Positions 17,425 through 26,671 of a stretch of 64,000 nucleotides of DNA are shown in pieces; position 1 is the first letter of the stretch, and each line of letters begins with the position of its first letter. The stretch covers positions 62,001 through 126,000 of the forward strand of contig JAJVII010000022.1 in NCBI GenBank assembly GCA_022072085.1. The letters are read 5' to 3'. Source of the DNA: Phycisphaerae bacterium (GTDB lineage Bacteria > Planctomycetota > Phycisphaerae > JAJVII01). A program made the translations under genes and the position numbers. The notes under the pieces are model-generated. The model ran no database searches. It was not told the DNA's origin and saw only the letters and a list, made by a program, of their open reading frames with translations.

Positions 17425-20400
17425 CTATGGTCTGCCGAACGCCCAGGCGCCGGTGCTGGGCAGGCCCTCCTGGCCCAGGGCGTCGACGGCGACGACGTAG
17501 TACCGCCGCCGCTCGGCACGTGGGGCGTCGCACTGGTCGATGTACTGCGTGCCGTCTGCCGGCACGGGGTTGAGCCGGAACGGCGAACTGGTCCGCGTCA
17601 CGTCCATGCGGTAGATCGTGTAGCCGCGGACGCCGGCTTCGGGCGCGGCGTCCCACGAAATTTGCGTCGAGCCGTCGGGCAATTCCTCAGCCGACACGTT
17701 GGGCACGCTGGAAGTCAGCGTGATGACCGTGGCCGACGGTCCGCTCTCGACGCCGGCCGCCGTCACGGCCTTGACGTAGTAGGCGCGGATGGCGTGGTTG
17801 AACAGACCGGCGGCCGCGGCCAGCTTGCGCCCGTCGGCCAACTCCGTCGCCTTGACCGGCTCGGCGTTGAGCTTCTTGAACTCCGTCACCGACTTGTAGA
17901 CGTCGCGCGGGTGCATGCGGTCGCCGACCCCTACGTCGGCGGCATAGACGTTGTACCCGGCGACGGCCGGGTCCGCGGACTTCTCCCACGCCACCTTCAC
18001 CGTCGCGTCGGGCATCACGGAGACGACGACGCCCTCGACCAGCGGCGGCAGGGCGCTCGGCGGCGGGGCCGGCGGCGGGGTCGGTTCGCCGGCGGCACGG
18101 CGATAGGTCCAGACCTCGCGCACGGCGATGTGGTCGGTGTTCCAGCCCAAGTGCCCGCCGTCCATGACGAAGACGTTGTGCGCCGAGTCGTAGACGCAGT
18201 CCACCGAATCGTGGTGCGGCGTCATGCCGGCGGGCGCGTCCAGCCTGCTCCAGGCGTTGGCCTTGGGGTCGTACTGCCAGATGGCCGTGCCGTGCTCGGC
18301 GGCCAGGAATGCCAGGGCGCAGCCGCTGGCCGGGTCGTAGCGCATCGGCAGCCGCATGGCCGGCGGGTCGCCCTTGGCGGCGGCGTCGGTCCATGTGTTG
18401 GTCGCCAGGTCGAACAGCCAGGTCTTGCGGTCCTTGCGCCCGGCGACGAGCACCTTGTCCACGTTGGGCAGGTAGCAGGTGGCGTCGTGCGTGCCGTTGG
18501 GCAGCTGGTTCCTGCTTTCGGGCAGCAGCGTCCATGTGTTGGTGCGGGTGTCGTAGGTCCAGGAACGCCCAGCCAGCGCCTTGTCGTTGTTGCCGCCCCA
18601 CTCGCCGCCGTGCAGGAAGATCACGCCGGCCTTGTCGTTGTAGACCACGGGTTGGAACCCGCGCAGGCCCGGCCCGCTCAGCCGGTGCAGCGGGTTCATC
18701 GGCGTCCAGCGCTCGCGCTGGCCGTCGTAGACCCAGTTCGTGCTCGCCCGCAGGGCCCGGCCGCGGTCCCACTTCCAGCCGTGGTGGCCGCCCTCGGCCT
18801 CCAGGAAGACGACGCGCCGGGCGGCGCGGTCGTAGTCGATGCCCCACGTGCCGCACATGCCGAAGGGGTTGATGCCGGCCCTGGTCATCCGCCACGCATT
18901 GGCGGCCGGGTCGTAGAGCCACGTCTCGCCCATCTGCGGGGCGTCGCAACGCTGCCCGTGGGCGTTCACCTTGGTCACCAGGCCGGTGGATTCGTCGAAC
19001 GCCATGCCCGCTTCATAGGTCGTGCCCACCGCGCGGTAGTCGTCGAAGTCGACCTGCCACTTCCGCAGGACCCAGGTGTTGGGCGCCTGGTCAGCCAACG
19101 CAGGCTGCTTCTCGACGACGGCCTTGAACAGCGGGTGCTTCGCGAACGCCGCTTGCACGTCGGGCCGGTTGAAATACCACCGCCAGCGCAGCGCCCGCAT
19201 CGCGTCGTAGGCAACGGCGGAATCCGCGCTGTCCATCAACGAGACCAGCAGGGGCACAGCCTTGGGGTCGCCGATGCGGCCCAGCGCCTGGAGGGCATAC
19301 TGGAGCCGGTCGCCCTTGCTCCTGGGGATCGTCGCCAGCAGGGCGTCCACGGCCCGCGGGTCCTCGCACATCTCCAGGCCGTGCACGGTGATGCGGGACG
19401 TGCCCTTGTTCACCCAGTCCACCAGGTAGTCCAGCCCTTGCTGGTTGTGGGCGGCCAGCCGGATTGCGGCGTGGCCCATGTAGCGGGCGGTGTTGTCGTA
19501 TTCGTTGTACGTCGGCAGCATGGCCTTGACCGCGTCGGCCGACCCGATCTGCCACAACGCCGTGTAGGCGAACATGTGCAGGTTGACGCTGTCGGTCTTG
19601 AGGCACCTGGCCAGCGCGGGGACCGCGGTCGGCAGGCCCGTCCAGCCCAGGGCCATCGCCGCGGAGGAAATCGGCGTCTTGGCCGAGTCGACATACTTGC
19701 CCAGGGCGTCGACGACCGGCTGGCCGCCGATCATGCCCAGGCTCATGGCGGCCATGTCGCGGTCGTCGCCGGCGACCCCATCGCCGATGAGCCAGTGGAC
19801 CAGCAGGGGGATCGCCCGGGGGTCGGGGCAGTGCCGCAGGGCCCGGATGGCCGAGCGGCGGATGAGCGGGTCGGTGTTGTTGGCTTCGGCGAGCAGGAGG
19901 TTCCAGACGGCCGGCCCGCCCAGTTGGCCGAGGTCCAACAGCATCTGTGCCCGGCGGGCGGGATCCTTCTCGCCCGGCAGCGCCGCCAGCCGTTTCGCCG
20001 GGTCGTAGCTGACGTTGGGATTGACGGCAGACTGACCCTCGGCGGTGGCCAGGCGATCATGGCTCCAGCGGGCGATGGTCCGCGTCGTCGCGTAGCCGTC
20101 CTTTTCGCCGAGCCCCAATTCGACAGCCAGCCCTTCGGGGAATGCGCGGCCACGCGAGAGCAACCCAGCCGACCAAAGCCACTGGTTGGTCGTCCGGTCC
20201 GCCGCCGACTTCATCAGTGCGACCAGCTTGTCCGCCGGCAGTCCGGCGACGACAGCGAAGATCGACACGCGACCGGCGGGCCGGTAGTCGGGCCGGATGA
20301 ACGGCTGCGGCGGATCGTTGGCCAGCACCGGGCGGAAGTCACGCTCCAGACGATCCAGCGAGCGGAGGGCGTGGTGGCGGACGGACTCGTCCTTGTCGTC

Positions 20401-20928
20401 CAGGGCCGCGACAAGCGGGGCGATGGCCTGGGTCGATTTCGTGTTGCCCAGCAGATAGGCCGCCACGCGGCGGTCGTCGGCCTTGTCGCTCTTGAGAGCG
20501 GCCACCAGCTTGTTGAACTCGGCCGGGTCGGGGCGCCCCTCCAGCAGGATGACGCCGTTGGCGACCGTGACGTGCGGAGCGAGGTTGGCGAGCAGCCCGA
20601 CCCATTCAAGCCCCTCGACCTTGCCGGCGAACGGCGTCGTGTCCCGTTGGCGCACCAGGGCGCCGGCGCAGAAGGCGTACTTGAGCCCGGTCTGCTCGTG
20701 AACCGCCCGGAGAATCTCCTCGGCCGACGTCAGCCGCTGGGGCAGGCGGATCGTGCGGCCGTGGGTCAGCGCCGCCAGGGCCCCGCTCTCCTCGTCGGGG
20801 TAGGTGGTCGTCATGACAGCCGGCGCGATGTCGGCGGGCAGGGCGGCCTGGGCCGGCGTCCCGACGGTCATCAGGCAGAACAGGGCAACCAGCGAGGCGG
20901 ACAGGAGTTCAGGTCGGCGGGAAGTCAT
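17425..20928 (-). CDS. Secreted HEAT-repeat / kelch / FnIII protein
   Basis: The 1167-residue protein has a signal peptide (SASLVALFCLMTVGTPAQA). A small region with LTSAEEILRAVHEQTGLKY is followed by HEAT repeats between about residues 130 and 620 (AAYLLGNTKSTQAIAPLVAA, LRALRHCPDPRAIPLLVHW, LGRIGDPKAVPLLVSLMDSA). A kelch-like propeller covers about 640-960 (WVYDGQRERWTPMNP, WTYDTRTNTWTLLPES). At least two FnIII modules form the end, closing with RYYVVAVDALGQEGLPSTG. The kelch-FnIII half is a paralogue of the gene at 7758-9947. GGAGG precedes the ATG. The role is unknown; the architecture suggests an extracellular scaffold or substrate-binding protein. Confidence 0.85.
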   Translation of the reverse strand: MTSRRPELLSASLVALFCLMTVGTPAQAALPADIAPAVMTTTYPDEESGALAALTHGRTIRLPQRLTSAEEILRAVHEQTGLKYAFCAGALVRQRDTTPFAGKVEGLEWVGLLANLAPHVTVANGVILLEGRPDPAEFNKLVAALKSDKADDRRVAAYLLGNTKSTQAIAPLVAALDDKDESVRHHALRSLDRLERDFRPVLANDPPQPFIRPDYRPAGRVSIFAVVAGLPADKLVALMKSAADRTTNQWLWSAGLLSRGRAFPEGLAVELGLGEKDGYATTRTIARWSHDRLATAEGQSAVNPNVSYDPAKRLAALPGEKDPARRAQMLLDLGQLGGPAVWNLLLAEANNTDPLIRRSAIRALRHCPDPRAIPLLVHWLIGDGVAGDDRDMAAMSLGMIGGQPVVDALGKYVDSAKTPISSAAMALGWTGLPTAVPALARCLKTDSVNLHMFAYTALWQIGSADAVKAMLPTYNEYDNTARYMGHAAIRLAAHNQQGLDYLVDWVNKGTSRITVHGLEMCEDPRAVDALLATIPRSKGDRLQYALQALGRIGDPKAVPLLVSLMDSADSAVAYDAMRALRWRWYFNRPDVQAAFAKHPLFKAVVEKQPALADQAPNTWVLRKWQVDFDDYRAVGTTYEAGMAFDESTGLVTKVNAHGQRCDAPQMGETWLYDPAANAWRMTRAGINPFGMCGTWGIDYDRAARRVVFLEAEGGHHGWKWDRGRALRASTNWVYDGQRERWTPMNPLHRLSGPGLRGFQPVVYNDKAGVIFLHGGEWGGNNDKALAGRSWTYDTRTNTWTLLPESRNQLPNGTHDATCYLPNVDKVLVAGRKDRKTWLFDLATNTWTDAAAKGDPPAMRLPMRYDPASGCALAFLAAEHGTAIWQYDPKANAWSRLDAPAGMTPHHDSVDCVYDSAHNVFVMDGGHLGWNTDHIAVREVWTYRRAAGEPTPPPAPPPSALPPLVEGVVVSVMPDATVKVAWEKSADPAVAGYNVYAADVGVGDRMHPRDVYKSVTEFKKLNAEPVKATELADGRKLAAAAGLFNHAIRAYYVKAVTAAGVESGPSATVITLTSSVPNVSAEELPDGSTQISWDAAPEAGVRGYTIYRMDVTRTSSPFRLNPVPADGTQYIDQCDAPRAERRRYYVVAVDALGQEGLPSTGAWAFGRP

Positions 20929-21214
20929 GCGATCCTCCGTTGTGCAGGGACGTGCAAGCGGCTAAGCTATTGAACCCCGCGGGCCGGGGGCCGGGCTGTG
21001 CAGCCGGTGGCATTATACGGAAATACGCGTGACGCGTCATCCGCGGCGGAATGGGACCATCCCGCCGGGCGCGGCGTGTGTCTAAGAATGGGCCGGGGCG
21101 CGATCTACGACCGGTTGTGCGAAACCGCCCGCGGAGGCGGGGGTTTAACGGGACTGATGCGGCCCGGCCTATGGTCGGGCCGATTGAACCGCGGCACTTT
21201 GACGAGGAAACGAC
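20929..21214. promoter_or_regulatory. Divergent promoter region of HEAT and FG-GAP genes
   Basis: These 286 bases separate two genes that point outward. On the minus strand a perfect TATAAT sits at 21012-21017 in the context CGTATAATGCC, the same as in the metal operon promoter (GGTATAATGCC). It would start a leader of roughly 75 bases for the HEAT gene. A -35 is not clear (TGACGC at a suitable distance is weak). I see no matching box for the plus-strand gene and no open frame of interest. Confidence 0.4.
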
Positions 21215-23122
21215 ATGAAGCGTACGAGTCTGGCGGTGGTCTTGGCTGTTGTGGCAGCCATCCTGACGGGCAACAGGCCCGCCCATGCACTGATCAACCC
21301 GAACTTCACGCCCATCCACCTGATGGACCAGTCCGAACTGGTGCTTAAGCTTGAACTCCGGCAGGTCGGCAAGGAACTCAAGCTGACCGGCAAGGTGCTT
21401 GAGGTCATCAAGGGCAAGAAGCCGGCCGGCGACGTCGAGTTCGACCTGTCCAACTATGAGGAGGGCGAGGACGCCCAGGCCAAGGCCGTCATCCAGATGG
21501 TCAACGCCGCTCCCAACCAGTATGCCCTGCTGTTCGTGGGCAAGTTCGTCCAGGGCGGCGACGAGGGCGGCATGGCGGTGGAACTGCCCGAGGCCTTCTT
21601 CAACTTCGACGGTCAGTGGGTCAGCCTCTACCGTGCTGAGCGCGGCGACGGCTACGAGCTGGACAAGATCAACTCCGACCTGCTGGCGACCTTCAACGGC
21701 AGCACCGAGATGCTCTACCGGATGATCAAGTACATCCTGGCCGACAAGGAGCGCAGCGTCCCGGTGACCACCGGCGTGAACTGGGCCGAGCAGAAGGAAG
21801 TCGGCAAGATCTCCGGCAAGGTCGCCGGCTGTGAGGCCATCGACCTGGGCGACGGCATCGCCCAGGCGCTCTGGCTCCCCTGCGACGAAGGCGACCGGCT
21901 CTACGCCTGGGACGCCAAGAAGAACGAGCTGGCCGACGTGACGGCTGCCCACAAGCTGTCGGCCAAGACGAAGGCCGGCGTGTGGGCCGACTTCAACGCC
22001 GACGGCCTGGCCGACCTGCTGAGTTGGGACGGCAAGGCCCTGACGCTCTACACCCAGGGCGCCGACAAGACGTTCTCGGGGGCGCCCTACGCCGCCGAGG
22101 GCCTGGGCTCAGCCGAGGTGATCGGCCTGACCGCGGTCGGACTGGATGACAAGGGCGCCGAGGGCGTCGTGGTGAGCACGCCGACCTGGCCGATCCTGGT
22201 GGCCGGCGGCAAAGCCAAGGCCCTGGGCGAAGGCGAGTTCAAGACCCCGGCCCTGTCGGACGACCTGAAGAAGCGCGGCTGGGTCCAGCAGGCCGGTCGA
22301 TGCGTCGTTGCCGACATGGACGGCGACAACCTGCCGGACGTGCTCCAGTTGTTCACCACCGGCGGATACTTCTACCGCGGCAAGGCTCTGGGCCAGTTCG
22401 ACGCCGCCAAGGCCGTCGACGCCGGCCTGGGCAAGAGTCCGCGCTCGGCCCCGCGGGTGGCTGACCTGGACGCTGACGGCATGTTCGAGATCCTGGCGGC
22501 CGCCGACGATTGCGTGCACGTCTGGCACAACCTGGGCAATGAGAAGTTCATCGACTTCCTGCGTTACACCGGCGAACTGAGCTACATCTCCAAGCCCGGC
22601 GGCAACGACATCATGGTCGGCGATGTCAACAACGACGGCCGGCAGGATCTGCTGATCGGCTACGTCGCGATGGCGTCGCAGATCTTCTTCAACCGCGGCT
22701 ACCTGAGCACCGGCCACTCGCACGAGCTGGACATCCACGACAACAACCTGCTGCCGGCTGCCGACAAGGGCCAGCAGGGCGTCTGCCTGGGCGACTTCAA
22801 CGGCGACGGCGCCCAGGACGAGGCGATGGTGCTCAGCGGCGGCGAGATCTACGTCTTCTACCGCCAGGTCTTCACCGGCGAACCGGCCCTGAGCCTGCGG
22901 GCGTTCATCGCCAAGGGCGGCTACGCCGGTCCGGTCCGCGTCGTCGCCTGGCGCAAGCAGCGCTGCCTTGGGGCGTGGAACGTGGACGCCGCGGCCCAGT
23001 ACGCTTTCGTCGGCGTGCAGGACGCCGGCCCGGTCGTGCTGAAATACACGCTGCCCGGCCAGCAGGAAAAGACCAAGACCGTCGTGCTTCAGGACAAGCC
23101 GCTGCGTGTGCTCCTGGACTGA
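21215..23122 (+). CDS. Secreted FG-GAP/VCBS-repeat protein
   Basis: The 635-residue product has a signal peptide ending near RPAHA. A globular N-terminal half has a region (LVLKLELRQVGKELKLTGKV) that resembles no family I know. The second half carries repeated calcium-loop motifs of the FG-GAP type: DFNADGLADLL, DMDGDNLPDVL, DLDADGMFEIL, DVNNDGRQDLLIG and DFNGDGAQDEAM, each DxNxDGxxD-like. Such domains form seven-bladed propellers in extracellular proteins. GAGGAAACGAC precedes the ATG. It appears monocistronic, with a strong hairpin 58 bases after the stop. Confidence 0.8.
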   Translation: MKRTSLAVVLAVVAAILTGNRPAHALINPNFTPIHLMDQSELVLKLELRQVGKELKLTGKVLEVIKGKKPAGDVEFDLSNYEEGEDAQAKAVIQMVNAAPNQYALLFVGKFVQGGDEGGMAVELPEAFFNFDGQWVSLYRAERGDGYELDKINSDLLATFNGSTEMLYRMIKYILADKERSVPVTTGVNWAEQKEVGKISGKVAGCEAIDLGDGIAQALWLPCDEGDRLYAWDAKKNELADVTAAHKLSAKTKAGVWADFNADGLADLLSWDGKALTLYTQGADKTFSGAPYAAEGLGSAEVIGLTAVGLDDKGAEGVVVSTPTWPILVAGGKAKALGEGEFKTPALSDDLKKRGWVQQAGRCVVADMDGDNLPDVLQLFTTGGYFYRGKALGQFDAAKAVDAGLGKSPRSAPRVADLDADGMFEILAAADDCVHVWHNLGNEKFIDFLRYTGELSYISKPGGNDIMVGDVNNDGRQDLLIGYVAMASQIFFNRGYLSTGHSHELDIHDNNLLPAADKGQQGVCLGDFNGDGAQDEAMVLSGGEIYVFYRQVFTGEPALSLRAFIAKGGYAGPVRVVAWRKQRCLGAWNVDAAAQYAFVGVQDAGPVVLKYTLPGQQEKTKTVVLQDKPLRVLLD

Positions 23123-23179
23123 TCCGGAGCGCCTAGTATGAAGCGGCCGCGCGAATCCGTCTGAAACGGAAACCCTTCA

Positions 23180-23209
23180 AAGCGATCCCGGCCGACCGGG
23201 ATCGCTTTG
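23180..23209 (+). terminator. Strong hairpin terminator after the FG-GAP gene
   Basis: A perfect 13-base-pair stem, AAAGCGATCCCGG with its complement and a CCGA loop, begins 58 bases after the stop. The 3' arm ends in TTT and is followed by GTCGC, so the U-tract is short. It lies just before the ribosome site of the first phosphatase gene and so separates the two units. Confidence 0.65.
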
Positions 23210-23245
23210 TCGCTTTACGCCAACCCTCGGGAGCGCACGTTGAGA

Positions 23246-24889
23246 ATGCGACACCGCCCCATCCGGTCATTCGTTCTGCGAACCGTCGCCCTCCTTCTGC
23301 TGTCGGTTCTGCCGGGCTGCGGGCAGGACCGCGGCTTCGCGATCCGTCCCTACCTCCAGGACCCCGGCACGACGCACATGCGGATCATGTGGGCATCGGC
23401 GTCGGCTGGCGGGGAGGTCCGCTACGGCGCCGACGGCACCGCCCTGGACGCCAGGCCGGCTGCCTATCAGCACTATCGCTGCGACTACAAGAGCAGCGAC
23501 CGGAACATCCCCGAGGCCAGCAAGGCCCTTCAGACCCGCTATATCAGCTCGGCTGACCTGACCGGCCTGACGCCCGACACGCACTACCGTTACGAGGTGA
23601 CCTGCGACGGCGCCAAGGCCGGCGCGACGTTTCGGACCTTTCCGGACAAGGCCCCGGCGTTGTTCGCCTTCGCCGTCTACGGCGACACTCGGACGCAGCC
23701 AGACATCCACCATCGTGTGGCCGCCGCGATGGGCGCCCGCAATCCGGCCTTCATCCTGCACTCCGGCGACATGGTCGCCAACGGCGCGTTCGACCAGTTC
23801 GAGCCGGAGTTCTTCGCGCCCGCCCGGTCGGTCTTCAACCGCATCCCCGTGATGCCCGCGCCGGGCAACCACGAGGGCGGCGGCAAGGCCTACGGGCGGC
23901 TGTTCTACTATCCCCCCGAAACCGGCGGGCGATGGTACTCGTTCGACTACGGCGACGCCCATTTCGTTTCGCTGGACGGCATGGCCGGGCGGACCAACGG
24001 TCCGAAGATGCTGGAGTGGCTGGAAAAGGACCTGGCGGCGTCCAAGGCGAAATGGAAGATCGTCTACAACCATTACCCCAGCTACGACGTGGGCAAACAT
24101 CGCTCGCGCTGGGGCCACCAGGACTTCCTGCCGATTTTCCGGAAGTACGGCGTTGATGTCGTGATCAGCGGCCATTCGCACGGCTACCAGCGGTTCGTGC
24201 CGATGTTCACCCCCGGGGAAAACGAGAAGCACCCCATCACCTACATCGTCTCGGCCGGCGGCGGTGCGCCGCTGCACGACTATGACAGGAATCCGTACAC
24301 CGCGGTCGTGATGCGCGAGTATCACTACATGCTGCTGACCGTCGCCGGCGCGAAGCTGGACGCCGAGGTTGTGGACATCGACGGCAAGGCCATCGACCGC
24401 TTTGAAATCGACAAGAGCGGCGGGGCCCTGTCGCCGGCCTGCCTGGCGGCTGCTCGCGACGAGTCGAAATTCGACGAACTGCACGACGCCATCCGCGGCC
24501 ACCTGGTCGCCAGCCGCCTGCCCGCGATGCCCACGCCCGGCCATCCGCAGACGCTGCACTTCCAGATGGGCGGCGGCGACAAGGCCATGAAGTTCTCAAT
24601 CTCGCTGCACCGCTACAGCAAGGGCGTCTACAAACTCTCGCCGTCGCCGGCGACGGCCCAGTCGCCAGCCGGCGGGACCATCGACGTCGCCCTGACCGTC
24701 TCGGCCACGGGGCAGTACAAGATCACCGAGGACCGGGTCGGTCGGCTGGACCCGCCGCTCTATCTGCGCATAGACTACGAGATCGACGGGTTCAAGGGCT
24801 TCTGCAACAGTTGGGGTATCCGCGTGGCCGTCGGCGCGGGCGCCGAGACCGCCAAGCCCCAGCCCCTGCCTGAGGATGACGACGACTGA
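23246..24889 (+). CDS. Purple-acid-phosphatase-like lipoprotein, copy 1
   Basis: The 547-residue protein has a lipoprotein-like signal (LLLLSVLPGC) and an N-terminal beta-sandwich of the PAP kind (IRPYLQDPGTTHMRIMW). All calcineurin-type metal motifs are present: YGDTR, HSGDMV, PGNHEGG, NHYPSYD and GHSHGYQR. It should be a dinuclear-metal phosphoesterase outside the cytoplasm. A TTG at 23240 has better spacing from GGGAG and could be the true start, adding two residues. A C-terminal beta-rich region of about 150 residues (PSPATAQSPAGGTIDVALTV) goes beyond the catalytic domain. It is the first of three tandem paralogues; the next begins 47 bases on. Confidence 0.88.
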   Translation: MRHRPIRSFVLRTVALLLLSVLPGCGQDRGFAIRPYLQDPGTTHMRIMWASASAGGEVRYGADGTALDARPAAYQHYRCDYKSSDRNIPEASKALQTRYISSADLTGLTPDTHYRYEVTCDGAKAGATFRTFPDKAPALFAFAVYGDTRTQPDIHHRVAAAMGARNPAFILHSGDMVANGAFDQFEPEFFAPARSVFNRIPVMPAPGNHEGGGKAYGRLFYYPPETGGRWYSFDYGDAHFVSLDGMAGRTNGPKMLEWLEKDLAASKAKWKIVYNHYPSYDVGKHRSRWGHQDFLPIFRKYGVDVVISGHSHGYQRFVPMFTPGENEKHPITYIVSAGGGAPLHDYDRNPYTAVVMREYHYMLLTVAGAKLDAEVVDIDGKAIDRFEIDKSGGALSPACLAAARDESKFDELHDAIRGHLVASRLPAMPTPGHPQTLHFQMGGGDKAMKFSISLHRYSKGVYKLSPSPATAQSPAGGTIDVALTVSATGQYKITEDRVGRLDPPLYLRIDYEIDGFKGFCNSWGIRVAVGAGAETAKPQPLPEDDDD

Positions 24890-24936
24890 CCGCTCGCGGC
24901 CGGGCTCGGCGGCGAGCCCCTGCTGAAAGGCCGACT

Positions 24937-26637
24937 GTGTCCATACGCCGCGCTCTGCCGCTCCTGCTGGCTGCCGCCCTGCTGTGCTGGGGCGGCTGTT
25001 CGCGAGACGCCAGGCAGACTTCGTCGCCTCCGCCGCCTATCCAGGCCGTCAACCCGCCGCCGCAGACCAGCCGGGCCGCGGCCCGGCCCGTCGACGAACC
25101 GCTTCCCGAGTGCAAGACTCGCGGCTTCGTCATCCGGCCTTACCTCCAGGACCCCGGCCGAACGCACATGTCGATCGTCTGGACGACACCGGGCGCGCAC
25201 GACGTGTCGGTGCGCTACCGCGCCGGCGAGGAGCCCGAGCGGGAGGCGGCGGACCTCAAGTATGACAGCGTGGAATACCGGCCCTGGAACCGCTGGAGCT
25301 ATGACGACGCGTCGCGTCCCGGCCAGATCGAGGTCATCTGCCGCGCCGACCTGGGTGGCCTGACCCCGGGCACGCTCTATCGCTATCGCGTGCAGTGCGG
25401 CGGGGAGTCGGCGGAGGGGACCTTCCGCACATTCCCCGCGGCTGCGCCCGCGTCGTTCACCTTCGGGGTTTACGGCGATTCGCGGAGCGACCCGGAGGTT
25501 CACCGCCAGATTGCGGACGAACTGGCGGCCGCCCATCCGGCATTCGTCCTGCACACCGGGGACCTGGTCTCCGCGGGGATGTATGACGAGTATCGCGGCC
25601 AGTTCTTCGACCCCGGCTGCGAGCTGTTCGCCAGCGTCCCCATCCTGCCGACGCCGGGCAACCACGAGGGCGCCGGGGACGCCTACCTCAAGCTGTTTCA
25701 TCTGCCCGGGCGCGGCGGGCGGTATTACAGCTTCGACTACGGCAATGCCCATTTCGTCTCGCTGGATTCGATGAACTGGGAAGCCGACGAGATGCTCGAG
25801 TGGCTGGCCCGCGACCTGGCCGCCAGCCGGGCCGACTGGAAGATCGTCTACTACCACTACCCGACCTACGACGTGGGCAGCCACCAGAGCGACTGGGGCC
25901 GCGACGACGTCGCCCCCGTGCTTCGCAGGGGAGGCGTGGACGTGGTGATCGCCGGCCACAGCCACACCTATCAGCGGTTCAAGCCAATGTTCACCGCCGG
26001 TGAGAACCGGAAGCACCCGATCACCTACATGGTGGTGGCCGGGGGCGGCGCGCCGCTCTACTCGGTCGAGGGCAATCTGCACACCGCCGTCGCCGTCAGC
26101 GAGTACAACTACGTCCTGGTTACCGTGGCCGGCAGGACGCTGTCGGCCGTCGCGACCGGGCTGGACGGCGGGCAGATCGACCGGTTCTCGATCGCCAAGC
26201 AGGCCGACGGCAGTTTCGTCCCGTCCTGCCTGGCGGCGGCGATGGATGAAGCTGACTTCGACCGGATCGGGAAGATCATCGCCGGCTGCTTCGACGACGC
26301 GAAGGTGGACAAGCTGCCGCCCGCGGGTCAGCCGATCCCGTTCCGCGTGCGGCTGGGGGCGGGCCAGTACGCCATGAAGTTCCGCGTGGAGCTGACCGAC
26401 TACGCCGCCGAGTCCTACGCGATGGACCCGGTGGAGGGCAGCAGTTTGGCCGGCGGAACGGCTGAACTGGACCTCTCCATCCGCCCGCTCCAGGGCGTCG
26501 AGCCGTGGGCCAGCACGCTCAACGGGCGAATTGTCCCGATGATCGACTTCCGGATCGTATATGAAATCGAAGGCACACGCGGATCGTGCTACAGCATGAG
26601 CATCGGCACGGGCGGACCGCCGCCGACGCAGCCGTAG
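24937..26637 (+). CDS. Purple-acid-phosphatase-like lipoprotein, copy 2
   Basis: The 566-residue protein starts at a GTG with GAAAGG six bases upstream and has a lipobox (LLCWGGC), followed by a Ser/Pro/Gln-rich linker. The PAP N-domain (IRPYLQDPGRTHMSIVW) and metal motifs YGDSR, HTGDLV, PGNHEGAG, YHYPTYDVG and GHSHTYQR are complete, so a secreted metal-dependent phosphoesterase is expected. Its C-terminal beta-domain aligns with copy 1 (SLAGGTAELDLSI). It lies 47 bases after copy 1 and 34 before copy 3, with no terminator seen, so the three are probably one transcript. Confidence 0.88.
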   Translation: MSIRRALPLLLAAALLCWGGCSRDARQTSSPPPPIQAVNPPPQTSRAAARPVDEPLPECKTRGFVIRPYLQDPGRTHMSIVWTTPGAHDVSVRYRAGEEPEREAADLKYDSVEYRPWNRWSYDDASRPGQIEVICRADLGGLTPGTLYRYRVQCGGESAEGTFRTFPAAAPASFTFGVYGDSRSDPEVHRQIADELAAAHPAFVLHTGDLVSAGMYDEYRGQFFDPGCELFASVPILPTPGNHEGAGDAYLKLFHLPGRGGRYYSFDYGNAHFVSLDSMNWEADEMLEWLARDLAASRADWKIVYYHYPTYDVGSHQSDWGRDDVAPVLRRGGVDVVIAGHSHTYQRFKPMFTAGENRKHPITYMVVAGGGAPLYSVEGNLHTAVAVSEYNYVLVTVAGRTLSAVATGLDGGQIDRFSIAKQADGSFVPSCLAAAMDEADFDRIGKIIAGCFDDAKVDKLPPAGQPIPFRVRLGAGQYAMKFRVELTDYAAESYAMDPVEGSSLAGGTAELDLSIRPLQGVEPWASTLNGRIVPMIDFRIVYEIEGTRGSCYSMSIGTGGPPPTQP

Positions 26638-26671
26638 TTCTCCGCATTCACAGACATTTCCGGAGCAACAG

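Noticed and set aside
17662-20973. A 1103-residue plus-strand frame opposite the HEAT/kelch gene
   Set aside because: Shadow frame with no recognisable domain; the minus strand encodes HEAT, kelch and FnIII repeats with signal peptide and ribosome site.
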